A stretch of 64,000 nt of DNA from Bacteroidales bacterium (GCA_017616735.1 JAFZXP010000026.1:1-64000); one strand, 5' to 3'; shown: positions 54,152-63,694, numbered from the stretch's first letter. The notes: generated by a model from the letters alone, not told the origin. Numbers and translations: made by a program.

Positions 54152-55117
54152 ATGAAAACGTCATCAAATTTAGTTCGTGATTGTCGGAAGTATTATGTAA
54201 GCGAGTTGGAGAAGATTTACGGCTCCAACGAGGCTAATGCATTGATAATGATTCTGTTGGAACATTATTTCGGCATCGACAGAGTGAAAATTGCGTTAGA
54301 ACCCGAGCTGCGTTTGAGCGAATCAGAAATGCTGACATTGCATTTTGCGGTGAAGGAACTGCTGAAAAACAAACCCGTTCAATACATTTTGGGCGAGACT
54401 GATTTCTGCGGAATGCGGTTTTTTGTTGATGAAAACGTGCTGATTCCGAGACCGGAGACGGAAGAATTAGTTAATAAGTTAGCAGTTAGCAGTTGTCAGT
54501 TAGCAGTTAATCCTTCCTCAACGTCATTTCGACCGGTCATCGAACGTAGCGAGATGGTAGTGGAGAAATCTCCGGCAAATATTACTATCCTTGACATCGG
54601 CACCGGCAGCGGCTGCATTGCCATTAGCCTTGCCAAGTCATTGAAAAATAGCGTCGTAACAGCAGTTGATGTTTCTGAAAAGGCATTGGAAGTGGCGAAA
54701 AAGAATGCCGAAACCAATGGCGTTAATGTCAATTTCATAAAAGATGACATTTTAAATCCTAAAAACCAAGAATTGCTTGAAAGCAAATTCGATATCATCG
54801 TCAGCAACCCGCCCTACGTCTGCGAAAGCGAGAAATCTGAAATGCGTGCAAACGTTCTGGATTATGAGCCATCCACTGCCTTATTCGTCAGCGATAATGA
54901 CCCTTTGATTTTCTACAGAAAAATTCTCGAATTCGCACAAAAAACTTTGGAATCTGATGGTGAGGTTTGGTTCGAAATAAATGAGAAATTCGGAACCGAG
55001 ATGAAAAATCTCTGCATTGGAAAAGGATTCAAAAATGTTGAAATCATTAAAGATTTCAGGGAAAGAGACAGGATTTTGAGGACATACGGCCTAGTTCATT
55101 CCACCACCTCGATATAG
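54152..55117 (+). CDS. prmC: Release factor glutamine methyltransferase with repeat-derived insertion
   Basis: A 321-residue PrmC, which methylates the Gln of the GGQ motif in release factors. The N-terminal helical domain is followed by YILGETDFCGMRFFVDENVL and IPRPETEELV, the SAM motif ILDIGTGSGCIAISLAKS and the active NPPY (IIVSNPPYVCES). Between PETEELV and the SAM motif, residues 110-142 have no counterpart in normal PrmC. They are encoded by a heptamer array plus a CGTCATTTCGAC element (54477-54577), about 34 codons read without a stop. Removing them gives the usual length of about 287. Because the insertion falls between domains, activity may be kept. The 3' end overlaps the convergent TIGR04076 gene by 22 bp. 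Confidence 0.93.
   Translation: MKTSSNLVRDCRKYYVSELEKIYGSNEANALIMILLEHYFGIDRVKIALEPELRLSESEMLTLHFAVKELLKNKPVQYILGETDFCGMRFFVDENVLIPRPETEELVNKLAVSSCQLAVNPSSTSFRPVIERSEMVVEKSPANITILDIGTGSGCIAISLAKSLKNSVVTAVDVSEKALEVAKKNAETNGVNVNFIKDDILNPKNQELLESKFDIIVSNPPYVCESEKSEMRANVLDYEPSTALFVSDNDPLIFYRKILEFAQKTLESDGEVWFEINEKFGTEMKNLCIGKGFKNVEIIKDFRERDRILRTYGLVHSTTSI
54477..54577 (+). repeat. composite repeat inside prmC
   Basis: Five heptamers (AGTTAGC twice, AGTTGTC, AGTTAGC, AGTTAAT; 54477-54511), a 10-bp spacer, then a CGTCATTTCGAC ... GGAGAAATCTCCGGCA element (54522-54577). The same order, heptamers then element, is seen at 16895-17015 between genes. Confidence 0.85.
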
Positions 55118-55398
55118 AAGCTAAACGGCCGGAAACCGTCGTTGCAGCTGATCATCGCGCTCATCGGGTTCTGCATCCAGCCGTCGTAGAAGTTACCTTC
55201 TCCCCTTGCCAACGACTCCACGAACTCGCGCATCGAGCCCCAAGCCGACGGGCAAAGCCCCTCAGGACATTTCCCGTCAACAGAAATCCACTGCTGCCCT
55301 TCTTTAACATCACAAGTGTGCTCGATTGGGTTTTCATATTTGCTCATCAAATCGTGATAAACAGTCTGCCTGATGGCTGTGATTCTGACTTTATTCAT
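55096..55398 (-). CDS. TIGR04076 family protein
   Basis: A 100-residue protein with the features of the TIGR04076 family: KVRITAIRQTVYHDL at the start, a CDVKEGQQWISVDGKCPEGLC stretch with three Cys, the AWGSMREFVESLARG helix, and the end DGWMQNPMSAMISCNDGFRP. The conserved Cys could bind metal; the function is unknown. It is the last gene of a four-gene minus-strand run (acyltransferase, GNAT, lipoprotein, this gene) with small gaps, and converges with prmC. Confidence 0.85.
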   Translation of the reverse strand: MNKVRITAIRQTVYHDLMSKYENPIEHTCDVKEGQQWISVDGKCPEGLCPSAWGSMREFVESLARGEGNFYDGWMQNPMSAMISCNDGFRPFSFYIEVVE

Positions 55399-55410
55399 CT
55401 TTCTTTATAA

Positions 55411-55914
55411 TTATCGATAAAACTCCCAGGTGTCGGTGTGACCGTCTTTGTAGGTGTAGCTCCAAACAAGCTCGTTTTTTGTCAGCTTTGCCAGATTGAA
55501 CTTGGTTTCGCGACCGATGCTGCCGCTCACTTTTTTCACTATACACTCAGCCAGTTCTCGTTCTTCACCACAGCCATCTCCTTTAGCCTCAAGCAATTCC
55601 ATGCGGAAACTTGCTTCATCGCCTGAAAAATAGAAATCATCGCCTTCAACACGCCAACGGCTCGGACTGATGTAGTTAAACACCCAAGTCACAGTGCCGC
55701 CTTCGTTTAGCATCACCTTATAAACCTGATTTGCAGAATCCATTGCACTTCCATCAGCATAAAAATCCATGGTGCCGGTCTCGTGCACATCGACATGACC
55801 TTCAGCGATGTCGTAATTCCAGCCATGCTGGTATTTGTAATGGCCATCGACTTTAGGCGAGCTGCACGATGCCAGCAAGCAGGCTGAAAAGAGTATTAAA
55901 AACAGTTTTTTCAT
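55411..55914 (-). CDS. Hypothetical lipoprotein
   Basis: A 167-residue lipoprotein with leader MKKLFLILFSACLLASC; the acylated Cys is residue 17 (LASC lipobox). The mature part is beta-rich with many aromatic residues (HYKYQHGWNYDIAEGHVDVH, ending HTDTWEFYR), reminiscent of lipocalin-like single-domain lipoproteins in this phylum. No functional residue was recognised. It overlaps the GNAT gene by 4 bp and precedes the TIGR04076 gene by 12 bp. Confidence 0.78.
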   Translation of the reverse strand: MKKLFLILFSACLLASCSSPKVDGHYKYQHGWNYDIAEGHVDVHETGTMDFYADGSAMDSANQVYKVMLNEGGTVTWVFNYISPSRWRVEGDDFYFSGDEASFRMELLEAKGDGCGEERELAECIVKKVSGSIGRETKFNLAKLTKNELVWSYTYKDGHTDTWEFYR

Positions 55915-56435
55915 ATCGTTTTATTTTCTAGTTTCATCACTTTTACCGGTCGGTCAGCGCCGACTACGAGATTCGGACAAACGGTTTCAATGCCTGTATC
56001 TTTAAACCCGCATTTCTCCATCACCTTGCCAGAGGCAGGGTTTTCCGGAAAATAGTCACCCCACAGTGTGGTGAATTTTTTCACGTTGAAGCAATAATCT
56101 ATAACAAGGCGCAGCGCCTCGGTGCAGATGCCTTTTCCCCAATACGGCTTGGCAATCCAATAACCGACTTCGGCTTCATCATCTTTTATTTTCAAGTTCG
56201 ATACAGAAGCCGGTAAATATCCAACACATCCGATAGGCTCGCCGGTCTCCTTCCACTCTACAGCCCACATACCTTCACCGCTAAAAACTGTGCGGATAAT
56301 TTTCAAGCTCTCCTCCACGCTTTTATGCGGCGGCCATCCTGCTCGAGGTCCCACATCAGGATCGGAAGCATATTTGAAAAGCGCCTCGGCATCACTATCA
56401 AGCCAAGGACGGAGTAGAATTCTTTCTGTTTCCAT
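55911..56435 (-). CDS. GNAT family N-acetyltransferase
   Basis: A 174-residue RimJ/RimL-type acetyltransferase. It starts METERILLRPWLDSDAEAL, typical of the family. The acetyl-CoA loop is EVGYWIAKPYWGKGICTEAL (Q/RxxGxG/A appears as YWGKGI), followed by FPENPASGKVMEKCGFK. The target amine is unknown; ribosomal-protein N termini, aminoglycosides or small molecules are all possible in this family. Overlaps both neighbours by 1-4 bp, so it is part of a tight transcription unit. Confidence 0.88.
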   Translation of the reverse strand: METERILLRPWLDSDAEALFKYASDPDVGPRAGWPPHKSVEESLKIIRTVFSGEGMWAVEWKETGEPIGCVGYLPASVSNLKIKDDEAEVGYWIAKPYWGKGICTEALRLVIDYCFNVKKFTTLWGDYFPENPASGKVMEKCGFKDTGIETVCPNLVVGADRPVKVMKLENKTI

Positions 56436-57559
56436 TATTTATTTTTCTTTTCTCCAATAACACACCATCTGATAAACGGAATTCTGTGTAATACTTCATA
56501 AAGCACGGGTGAAATCGCAAACACCGCTACCGTCAGGATGAGATACATCGCAAATGGCGGAAGCTGTCCTCGCATATTGAAATACATATATGAACCAATG
56601 CTTGCAATCACCAGATAATGAACGATGTAGAGACCGAAGCTGGATTTCGTCATATATCCGGCAAACTTTCCAGTGCGGTCGAACTTTGCCTTGAACCAGC
56701 CCATCATCGCAAGGCACATCAGCCAACCGTAGAGGTTGTTGAGCGGACTGCTGAGATATCTCGGCGTGGTGTTGTCTTGTCCAAAAGTGGTGACAACCAG
56801 CACCGCACCTGCAACGGCAGCGAACAGCATCATCGGAGCCCAGAACCTACCCAGAGTTTCTTGCACCTTATCGTGAGAGAACACAAGGTATCCCATCATG
56901 AAGACGATGAAGTAAAACACCGGTTTGTAGAGGTTGTAAAGTCCGTCGAGCGACTGTACGCGTGGCTCCATGATGAGGGTTTTCTCGCCAAGCCAGAAGA
57001 GGAAAACAAGGAGAACGATCAACGCCATGCCATATTTGCCAGATGCTATCTTACCACACCAGCTGTGGAAACGGCCGTTTTTATCTATCGCCGTGATGAT
57101 GAGCAAAATCAAAGAGAACAGCCACAAATCCTGTATGAACCAAAGTGGTCCGATGCCATTCACCGACCAGATAAGATACTTGACAGGCTGTGGAACTTGA
57201 GCCAACATATCGACACCACTGACATGGGTATTGAAATAACCTGTCATCCACTGAAACACGAACAAACCGATGGTCGCAGGCACTAAAAGTTTTCTTGTTC
57301 TCGATTTAAACCATTGACCTGCAGAGACTTTTTCCAACGAATAACGCGAGCTGATACCCGCCAGCAAAAACAACAGCGGCATAAACCACGGATACAAAAT
57401 ATACATCAGCACATCCTGATATTGCTTATTTGCAGGATACTCGCCAAACCCACCGATGCCGCCGAAAACGCCTTTGTTGTTGTAAAAATAAACCACATGG
57501 TAAAGCAGCACCAAAAGCACTGTAGCCCAGCGCAAATTGTCGATCCAATGCTTTCTCAT
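56435..57559 (-). CDS. Acyltransferase family 3 membrane protein
   Basis: A 374-residue polytopic protein with about ten transmembrane helices. The ATG at 57559 gives the family start MRKHWIDNLRWATVLLVLLY, including the conserved Arg and Asp; a longer frame to 57616 runs through a palindromic repeat and is rejected. Acyltransferase-3 proteins transfer acetyl, succinyl or other acyl groups to sugars or lipids on the outer face of the membrane. The acceptor cannot be deduced. It heads the four-gene run ending with the TIGR04076 gene. Confidence 0.85.
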   Translation of the reverse strand: MRKHWIDNLRWATVLLVLLYHVVYFYNNKGVFGGIGGFGEYPANKQYQDVLMYILYPWFMPLLFLLAGISSRYSLEKVSAGQWFKSRTRKLLVPATIGLFVFQWMTGYFNTHVSGVDMLAQVPQPVKYLIWSVNGIGPLWFIQDLWLFSLILLIITAIDKNGRFHSWCGKIASGKYGMALIVLLVFLFWLGEKTLIMEPRVQSLDGLYNLYKPVFYFIVFMMGYLVFSHDKVQETLGRFWAPMMLFAAVAGAVLVVTTFGQDNTTPRYLSSPLNNLYGWLMCLAMMGWFKAKFDRTGKFAGYMTKSSFGLYIVHYLVIASIGSYMYFNMRGQLPPFAMYLILTVAVFAISPVLYEVLHRIPFIRWCVIGEKKNK

Positions 57560-57595
57560 AATTGTCGTTATTGTAGAAACGATTAACACATATAT

Positions 57596-57624
57596 GTAGA
57601 GACGTGCCTGCGGCACGTCTCTAC
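57596..57624. repeat. GTAGAGACG-type palindrome
   Basis: GTAGAGACGTGCC-TGC-GGCACGTCTCTAC, a perfect 13-bp stem. Together with the adjacent heptamers it fills most of the gap between the V-ATPase K gene and the acyltransferase gene. Confidence 0.85.
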
Positions 57625-57627
57625 ATT

Positions 57628-57662
57628 CTTACTTCTGTCTTCTTACTTCTGTCTTCTTAAAA
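57628..57662 (-). repeat. heptamer array after the V-ATPase K gene
   Basis: On the plus strand CTTACTT, CTGTCTT, CTTACTT, CTGTCTT, CTTAAAA: five phased units ending 1 bp before the stop codon of the K gene (57664-57666). Confidence 0.75.
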
Positions 57663-57663
57663 A

Positions 57664-58095
<432 letters not shown>

Positions 58096-58135
58096 CTATA
58101 ATTTTTAATTTAACATTTAATATTTCATTTTATTT

Positions 58136-58173
58136 GAGATTTCTCCACTCCGCTACGCTTCGGTCGAAATGAC
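58136..58173 (-). repeat. CGTCATTTCGAC-family element
   Basis: Read on the minus strand, CGTCATTTCGACCGAAGCGT leads to GGAGAAATCTC. It lies in the gap between subunits I and K of the V-ATPase operon and is nearly the same as the element at 45708. Confidence 0.8.
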
Positions 58174-58181
58174 GGGGTGGT

Positions 58182-59960
58182 TTATTCTTTCAATGGATTA
58201 TACTTTCGTCCAGTACCTTCATAGCCTGAATTCTTGAAAAATTCAAGGAAATTGAGTCGCAACGGATGCACAAAGGCACCGAGCACACACATCGCGACGT
58301 TTAATACATGTCCAATCACCACGATGATGATGAAGGCTATCCAGCCCGTTCCGCCATCGCCAAGTGCCTGAACGCCAATGGCATTGAACGCTTCGCCGAG
58401 CTTTGCGCCCGCCAAACCGAGAGCATACAGACGAAGGTAGCTGAGCACGTCGCCGAGCAAACCTGTAACCATCTGATAAGTATCCCAAAGTCCAACGCCA
58501 AAGTTCGCCAACGGGTTTCTGTGTATGTTGTTCAAGAAGAAAATACCCAATGCCGATAAGATGCCAATGATGATAATGATCCATTTTGTCACATTTGAAT
58601 CCATCACGCCGATGAGTGAAAAACCACCGACTATCACGCCACCCACTATAAGCAGCGTCCAACCCCAGGTTCCAAGCGAGTTGGCAATGCCTTTGACTTT
58701 CGTTGCCTGGTACGTCTTCACTATCATCGCAAGGCAGATGTGAACGATACCGACAATAATTGCCAGCACCATAGTGCCGTCGAAGCCCGCGATTTCAGTT
58801 GGAACCATACATTTCTTCACCACGTCAGGAATACAGCTCCAAGTGAGCATATCGGTCGAGAAGAAAGTGTGGAACAGCAATCCTATCACTGTCGTCGCAA
58901 TGCCCAAAACCACACCAAGTTTGGCGATGTCGGGCATCATCTTCTTCAACGCCAAGCCTGCACCGATAAGCACCAAGCCGTAGCCTGCGTCGCCCATGCA
59001 GAATGCGAAGAACAGCATGAAGAAGATTGAAATGAACACCGTCGGATCGAATTCGTTGTATTTCGGACGACCGTACATATCGGTCAAAAGCTCGAACATC
59101 GAGACGAACTTGTTGTTTCTCAACTTGATAGGCGGATTGTCATCAACTTTGGCTTTGTCAACCAAATAAAGCACTCCTTCTCTATCAAGCATTTCTTTGA
59201 CCGCCGCATCGTTGTCGGTAGGCGCAAAACCTTCGAACACCGTGATATAATCGGCAGCCGCTTTGGTTCCCGACATATGAGCCAGATACAAATCAAGATT
59301 CAGCAACAGTTTATCCAACTCTTTCTGAATGTCTTTTTCGTGGCATTTCAGCTCGGCCAGATGACGGTTTTTCTTCTCAATCTCGTAACCAAGCTTGTCG
59401 ATAGCCTTTTCTATCTCCTTGAAATCGCCTTCAGGAGCCGGCATTTCCTTCAACGGAAAATCGTAATCTTCACTGTCTGACACGATTACAAAATAAGTAG
59501 TCGTGCCGTCGGATGATATCTCGCTTAGAGCGTAGTTTTCTTTCCACAGAGGATCAAAATTGGAACTTTTCACCTTGTAGAAATGCAGTTTCAGTCCGCA
59601 AGCATTCAATTTTTCAATGTTTGCGGTATCGAACTGCCCCCAAGGCTTGCGCTCCTCGAGTTCCTTGTAAAGCTGTGACAACTGATTATTGGCCGTTTCT
59701 ATCTCGTTGACAGTCTCGACCACGCTGTCGGCGAGGTCGCCCTCAGTCTTGTCGGCGAATTCGGCAGGTGTCACATCCTTAAGCAATGACAAAGCTTTGC
59801 GGTAAACACCGGCACGTGAAGACAGATTTTCCGACTTCTCGTCAACCGGTTTTACAGAACGTGTTATATCAACCACTCCCACGCTTTGGAGCTTCTTGAG
59901 GAAAGCATCCTCGTCGCCGCTCATGAGGATGAAGTTATATTTCGTCATTTCAGTTACCAT
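58182..59960 (-). CDS. ntpI: V-type ATP synthase subunit I (a-type stator)
   Basis: A protein of 592 residues. The start at 59960 (MVTEMTKYNFILMSGDEDAF) was chosen because GGAGGAAGAG precedes it, the N terminus fits the family, and it overlaps the subunit D stop by 11 bp; a start at 59978 would add six residues. The N-terminal 300 residues form the cytoplasmic arm with coiled coils (EKKNRHLAELKCHEKDIQKE). The C-terminal half has about seven to eight transmembrane helices, including LRLYALGLAGAKLGEAF with the essential Arg that faces the K-ring Glu. Confidence 0.93.
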   Translation of the reverse strand: MVTEMTKYNFILMSGDEDAFLKKLQSVGVVDITRSVKPVDEKSENLSSRAGVYRKALSLLKDVTPAEFADKTEGDLADSVVETVNEIETANNQLSQLYKELEERKPWGQFDTANIEKLNACGLKLHFYKVKSSNFDPLWKENYALSEISSDGTTTYFVIVSDSEDYDFPLKEMPAPEGDFKEIEKAIDKLGYEIEKKNRHLAELKCHEKDIQKELDKLLLNLDLYLAHMSGTKAAADYITVFEGFAPTDNDAAVKEMLDREGVLYLVDKAKVDDNPPIKLRNNKFVSMFELLTDMYGRPKYNEFDPTVFISIFFMLFFAFCMGDAGYGLVLIGAGLALKKMMPDIAKLGVVLGIATTVIGLLFHTFFSTDMLTWSCIPDVVKKCMVPTEIAGFDGTMVLAIIVGIVHICLAMIVKTYQATKVKGIANSLGTWGWTLLIVGGVIVGGFSLIGVMDSNVTKWIIIIIGILSALGIFFLNNIHRNPLANFGVGLWDTYQMVTGLLGDVLSYLRLYALGLAGAKLGEAFNAIGVQALGDGGTGWIAFIIIVVIGHVLNVAMCVLGAFVHPLRLNFLEFFKNSGYEGTGRKYNPLKE

Positions 59961-60561
59961 ACTCTTCCTCCTCCTCAAGGATATGTTTGTTTTTCACGAT
60001 TTTCTGCGAAGCCTTGTCAAGGTTCTCAGCGTCCTCCATATATCGTTTTATCTTACGGATGGCTTCGTTATAGCCAGGTATCTGCACCTTTTCGTAAAGG
60101 TTGACTTTCTGTGTGGTCTTCTTGCGCTGATAGTCAAGCACACGACTCACCTCCACATAAACCTCCGATTCTATGCCAAGCTGCGCAAGACTTTTCAGGA
60201 TTTGGACGCCGTCGGCATACCACATCGGCTTGGTGAAGAGGTTGATGTCTTTCACATCGTAAATCACCTCCTCCAGCGCCGGCACCGGCACGCCAGCCAC
60301 CTTCACGGTCTTCAGTTTGACATCGGTCACCGATATCAGTCCTGGCTCAAATTCATTCCAAAGCCGGGCCATATACTCATACGAACGTAGTTCGGCCTCC
60401 AGTTGTGAAACAAGACTCTCCGAATGCTTTTTAGCCTTCTTCACCTCCAGACGCAGCGCGCTCTCCTTGCTCTTAAGCGTCGGCAAGGCACGGGTACGCG
60501 TCTTGAGCTGCTTGTTAAGCTCGTTCAGCGAGGTCTTGTTATATTGGAACTTAATAGCCAT
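59950..60561 (-). CDS. ntpD: V-type ATP synthase subunit D (central stalk)
   Basis: A 203-residue protein that forms the central stalk shaft. It is almost wholly helical: the N-terminal helix begins FQYNKTSLNELNKQLKTRTR and the C-terminal helix ends IRKIKRYMEDAENLDKASQK. The middle globular part contains the VKVAGVPVPALEEV-like stretch typical of subunit D. It overlaps subunit I by 11 bp. A heptamer array separates it from subunit B upstream. Confidence 0.92.
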   Translation of the reverse strand: MAIKFQYNKTSLNELNKQLKTRTRALPTLKSKESALRLEVKKAKKHSESLVSQLEAELRSYEYMARLWNEFEPGLISVTDVKLKTVKVAGVPVPALEEVIYDVKDINLFTKPMWYADGVQILKSLAQLGIESEVYVEVSRVLDYQRKKTTQKVNLYEKVQIPGYNEAIRKIKRYMEDAENLDKASQKIVKNKHILEEEEEYGN

Positions 60562-60567
60562 ATTTTC

Positions 60568-60616
60568 AGTTTACAGTTTACAGTTTACAGTTTATAGTTT
60601 ACAGTTAACAGTTATT
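60568..60616 (+). repeat. heptamer array at the V-ATPase B stop
   Basis: Seven phased units: AGTTTAC three times, AGTTTAT, AGTTTAC, AGTTAAC, AGTTATT. The last contains the stop of subunit B (TTA on plus, 60612-60614). The array fills the B-D gap. Confidence 0.85.
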
Positions 60617-61940
60617 TGGCTTCGCCCTTCCAATATTTTTCTATCAATTTTTCCTTCAGACCGGTCTCGGCCTTGGTGAAATATTTTCCGAAGAGTTCCC
60701 AAGCGGTGTCAAGCATCTCTGTGATAGGGATGTTGACGTCGATGGCGAGCAGTCGGGTGGCATATTCCTTGGCGTAGTCGAGGCAGCGGAGGTCGTAGTC
60801 ACTCAAGTCGAAACCGTTTTCCAGCTTGGTTTTGGCATTGGCGGCATCGGCATACAGACGCACCGATGTATTCATCACTGCGCTGTGATCCTCACGGGTC
60901 TTCTTGTTCTGAACATGCTGTTTCAAACGTGACAGCGAACGGAACGGGTCGACGATGACCTTGCCTGAATCGGCATCGGCACGGAGGAACAGCTGTCCTT
61001 CGGTGATGTAACCGGTGTTGTCAGGGATAGCATGTGTGATATCGCCGTCGTTCAAGGTGGTGACAGCAATGATGGTGATTGATCCGCCATCAGGAAGCTG
61101 CACAGCCTTCTCGTAGATCTTGGCCAAATCCGAATAGAGTGAACCAGGCATAGAGTCCTTCGAAGGAATCTGGTCCATACGGTTCGACACAATACTCAAA
61201 GCATCGGCGTAAAGAGTCATATCGGTAAGCAGCACAAGCACTTTCTCGTTTTTATCGACAGCGAAATACTCGGCGGCTGTCAATGCCATGTCAGGCACCA
61301 ACAAACGCTCAACAGGCGGCTGGTCGGTGGTGTTCACAAAACTTACAATCTTATGCAATGCACCGGCGCTTTCGAATTCGTTTTTGAAGAAGAGGTAATC
61401 GTCGTTCGACAATCCCATTCCGCCAAGAATGATTTTATCGACATCGGCGCGAAGGGCCACCATGCTCATCACCTTGTTGTACGGCTGGTCGGGGTCGGCG
61501 AAGAACGGGATCTTCTGGCCTGAAACAAGTGTGTTGTTCAAGTCGATGCCTGCGATACCAGTAGGAATCAGCTCTGACGGCATACGACGTTTGTACGGGT
61601 TCACCGAAGGACCGCCAATCTGGCGTTTCTCGCCTTCCACCGCTGGGCCGCCGTCGATAGGCTCACCGTAAGCGTTGAAGAATCGACCAGCGAGGTCGTC
61701 GCTAACATTCAGTGACGGCGGTTCGCCAAAGAAGGTTACTTCAGCGTTGGTCGGGATATCCTCAGTGCCGCCGAACACCTGCAAGGTTACGCTCTTGTCC
61801 TTGATTTTCACCACCTGAGCCAGACGACCTGCTACCAAAGCAAGTTCATCATTAGTAACTCCCTGAGCCTCAAGGGTTACAGTTGCCTTGGTAATGGCAG
61901 TCAGCTTTGTATATATACGTTGAAAGGCTTTCTCACTCAT
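60612..61940 (-). CDS. ntpB: V-type ATP synthase subunit B
   Basis: A 442-residue regulatory (non-catalytic) head subunit. It has the beta-barrel start (AFQRIYTKLTAITKATVTLE) and a nucleotide-fold domain without a Walker A Lys, carrying PVERLLVPDMALTAAEYFA, LVLLTDMTLYADAL and GSLYSDLAKIYEKA. The arginine-finger-bearing C terminus follows. In the A3B3 head it alternates with subunit A. The start overlaps subunit A by 8 bp. Confidence 0.96.
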   Translation of the reverse strand: MSEKAFQRIYTKLTAITKATVTLEAQGVTNDELALVAGRLAQVVKIKDKSVTLQVFGGTEDIPTNAEVTFFGEPPSLNVSDDLAGRFFNAYGEPIDGGPAVEGEKRQIGGPSVNPYKRRMPSELIPTGIAGIDLNNTLVSGQKIPFFADPDQPYNKVMSMVALRADVDKIILGGMGLSNDDYLFFKNEFESAGALHKIVSFVNTTDQPPVERLLVPDMALTAAEYFAVDKNEKVLVLLTDMTLYADALSIVSNRMDQIPSKDSMPGSLYSDLAKIYEKAVQLPDGGSITIIAVTTLNDGDITHAIPDNTGYITEGQLFLRADADSGKVIVDPFRSLSRLKQHVQNKKTREDHSAVMNTSVRLYADAANAKTKLENGFDLSDYDLRCLDYAKEYATRLLAIDVNIPITEMLDTAWELFGKYFTKAETGLKEKLIEKYWKGEAK

Positions 61941-63678
61941 GTTTAAGTTCCTCCTTTAACTGTCCAAGATATTTTTCAAATGATTCCGACTTATACTCAG
62001 CATAGTTCATCTGACGACAGATGTTTATCAAGCCTTTGAAATAAGTGGTGCATTCCTCAAAATTATTGAATTTGAACGACTTGTCACAAATTTCAAGCAC
62101 CAAGTCAAGCATAAACTTCTGACGCTCCAATGGCGAGCAACCGTCGATGTCGTCGAATGCGTCCTGCTGCAAGATTACAAAATCGACGAGTTCCGACTTC
62201 CAATACTGCTCATGGTATGTCATCGGCACGCCGTCGTCACCCAAGATGTTGATTTGCTCGTAGGCGTCTTTACCCTTACGGATGATATATTTTGTCTTTG
62301 TGACTTTGTCAACCCAGCCTTTTTCAATCTTATTGTCGAGATATTCAATAATTTCAGGGTATTCGAGATATTTTGAATATGAATCGACAGGGTCGACAGC
62401 CGGATAACGCTTCTTATCGGCGCGGTTCTGCGACAATCCGTAGAAGCAACGTGCAGCCTTCTTTGTCGACTCGGTGACAGGCTCTTTCAAGTTACCGCCA
62501 GCAGGCGACACCGTTCCGATGAAGGTGATTGAACCGCTAGCACCGTTGTTCAACTTAACGTAACCTGCACGGGCATAGAAGTTGGAGATGATAGCCGACA
62601 AATCGACCGGGAAGCCGTCCTGACCAGGAAGCTCTTCCAAACGGTTACTCATCTCACGCAATGCCTGAGCCCAACGTGATGTGGAGTCGGCCAACAGCAA
62701 CACCTTCATTCCCATGGCGCGGTAGTATTCACCAAGTGTCATGGCGGTGTAAACCGAAGCCTCACGGGCTGCCACCGGCATGTTGGAAGTGTTGCAGATG
62801 ATAATGGTACGCTCCATCAGGCTGCGACCGGTATGTTTGTCTTTCAATTCCGGGAATTCAGTAAAGATTTCCACCACCTCGTTGGCACGCTCGCCGCAGG
62901 CCGCCATGATGATGACATCGGCATCGGCTTGCTCAGCCAAAGCATGCTGAAGCACTGTCTTGCCGCATCCGAAAGGCCCAGGGATGAAGCCTGTGCCGCC
63001 TTCCGCGATAGGGTTCAGTGTGTCGATGGTACGTACACCTGTCTCCATCACTTTGAATGGACGCGGTTTCTCGACGTAGCCGCCAACAGCCACTTTCACC
63101 GGCCATTTTTGCATCATCGTCACATTGACATCTTCACCGTCAGCATTAGTCAACACTGCGATTGTATCTGTAATTTTATATTGACCGGCCTCAGCCACCT
63201 TTTTCACGGTGTAAGTGCCCTCAAACGAGAACGGCACCATGATTTTATGAGGCAGCCAGCCTTCTTTCACCTCACCCAGCCAGTCGGCGGCAATCACCTG
63301 GTCGCCAGCCTTCGCTATTGGTGTGAAGTCCCAAAGTTTGTTTTCATCCAACGGCTTGGTGTACTCGCCTCTCTTGAGGAAGACGCCTTCCATGGTGGAG
63401 AGGTTATTTTGAAGGCCATCGAAATTACTCGAAAGCAAGCCAGGTCCCAAGGTCACCTCAAGCATGTAGCCCTGAAATTCCACAAGGCAACCTGCCTGCA
63501 ATCCGCGAGTGCTCTCAAATACCTGCACGGAAGCTTTGTTGCCGTTCACCTTAATGACTTCCGCCATCAACTTGACTCCATTCAAGTCGATAAAGCAGAT
63601 TTCATTTTGTGCCACAGGCCCGTTCACCTCGACAGTGACCAGGTTTGCTATGATTCCTGTAACTTTTCCTGTTGTCAT
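61933..63678 (-). CDS. ntpA: V-type ATP synthase subunit A (catalytic)
   Basis: A 581-residue catalytic subunit. It starts TTGKVTGIIANLVTVEVNGP, has the non-homologous insertion (residues about 110-200) that distinguishes A from F-type beta subunits, then Walker A GPFGCGKTVLQHALA with Lys and Thr, Walker B VLLLADSTSRWAQAL and the catalytic Glu region GERANEVVEIFTEFPEL. It hydrolyses or makes ATP. Followed by B with an 8-bp overlap; preceded by a DUF2764 gene and a heptamer array. Confidence 0.96.
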   Translation of the reverse strand: MTTGKVTGIIANLVTVEVNGPVAQNEICFIDLNGVKLMAEVIKVNGNKASVQVFESTRGLQAGCLVEFQGYMLEVTLGPGLLSSNFDGLQNNLSTMEGVFLKRGEYTKPLDENKLWDFTPIAKAGDQVIAADWLGEVKEGWLPHKIMVPFSFEGTYTVKKVAEAGQYKITDTIAVLTNADGEDVNVTMMQKWPVKVAVGGYVEKPRPFKVMETGVRTIDTLNPIAEGGTGFIPGPFGCGKTVLQHALAEQADADVIIMAACGERANEVVEIFTEFPELKDKHTGRSLMERTIIICNTSNMPVAAREASVYTAMTLGEYYRAMGMKVLLLADSTSRWAQALREMSNRLEELPGQDGFPVDLSAIISNFYARAGYVKLNNGASGSITFIGTVSPAGGNLKEPVTESTKKAARCFYGLSQNRADKKRYPAVDPVDSYSKYLEYPEIIEYLDNKIEKGWVDKVTKTKYIIRKGKDAYEQINILGDDGVPMTYHEQYWKSELVDFVILQQDAFDDIDGCSPLERQKFMLDLVLEICDKSFKFNNFEECTTYFKGLINICRQMNYAEYKSESFEKYLGQLKEELKHE

Positions 63679-63694
63679 ATTATACTTTTTTATT

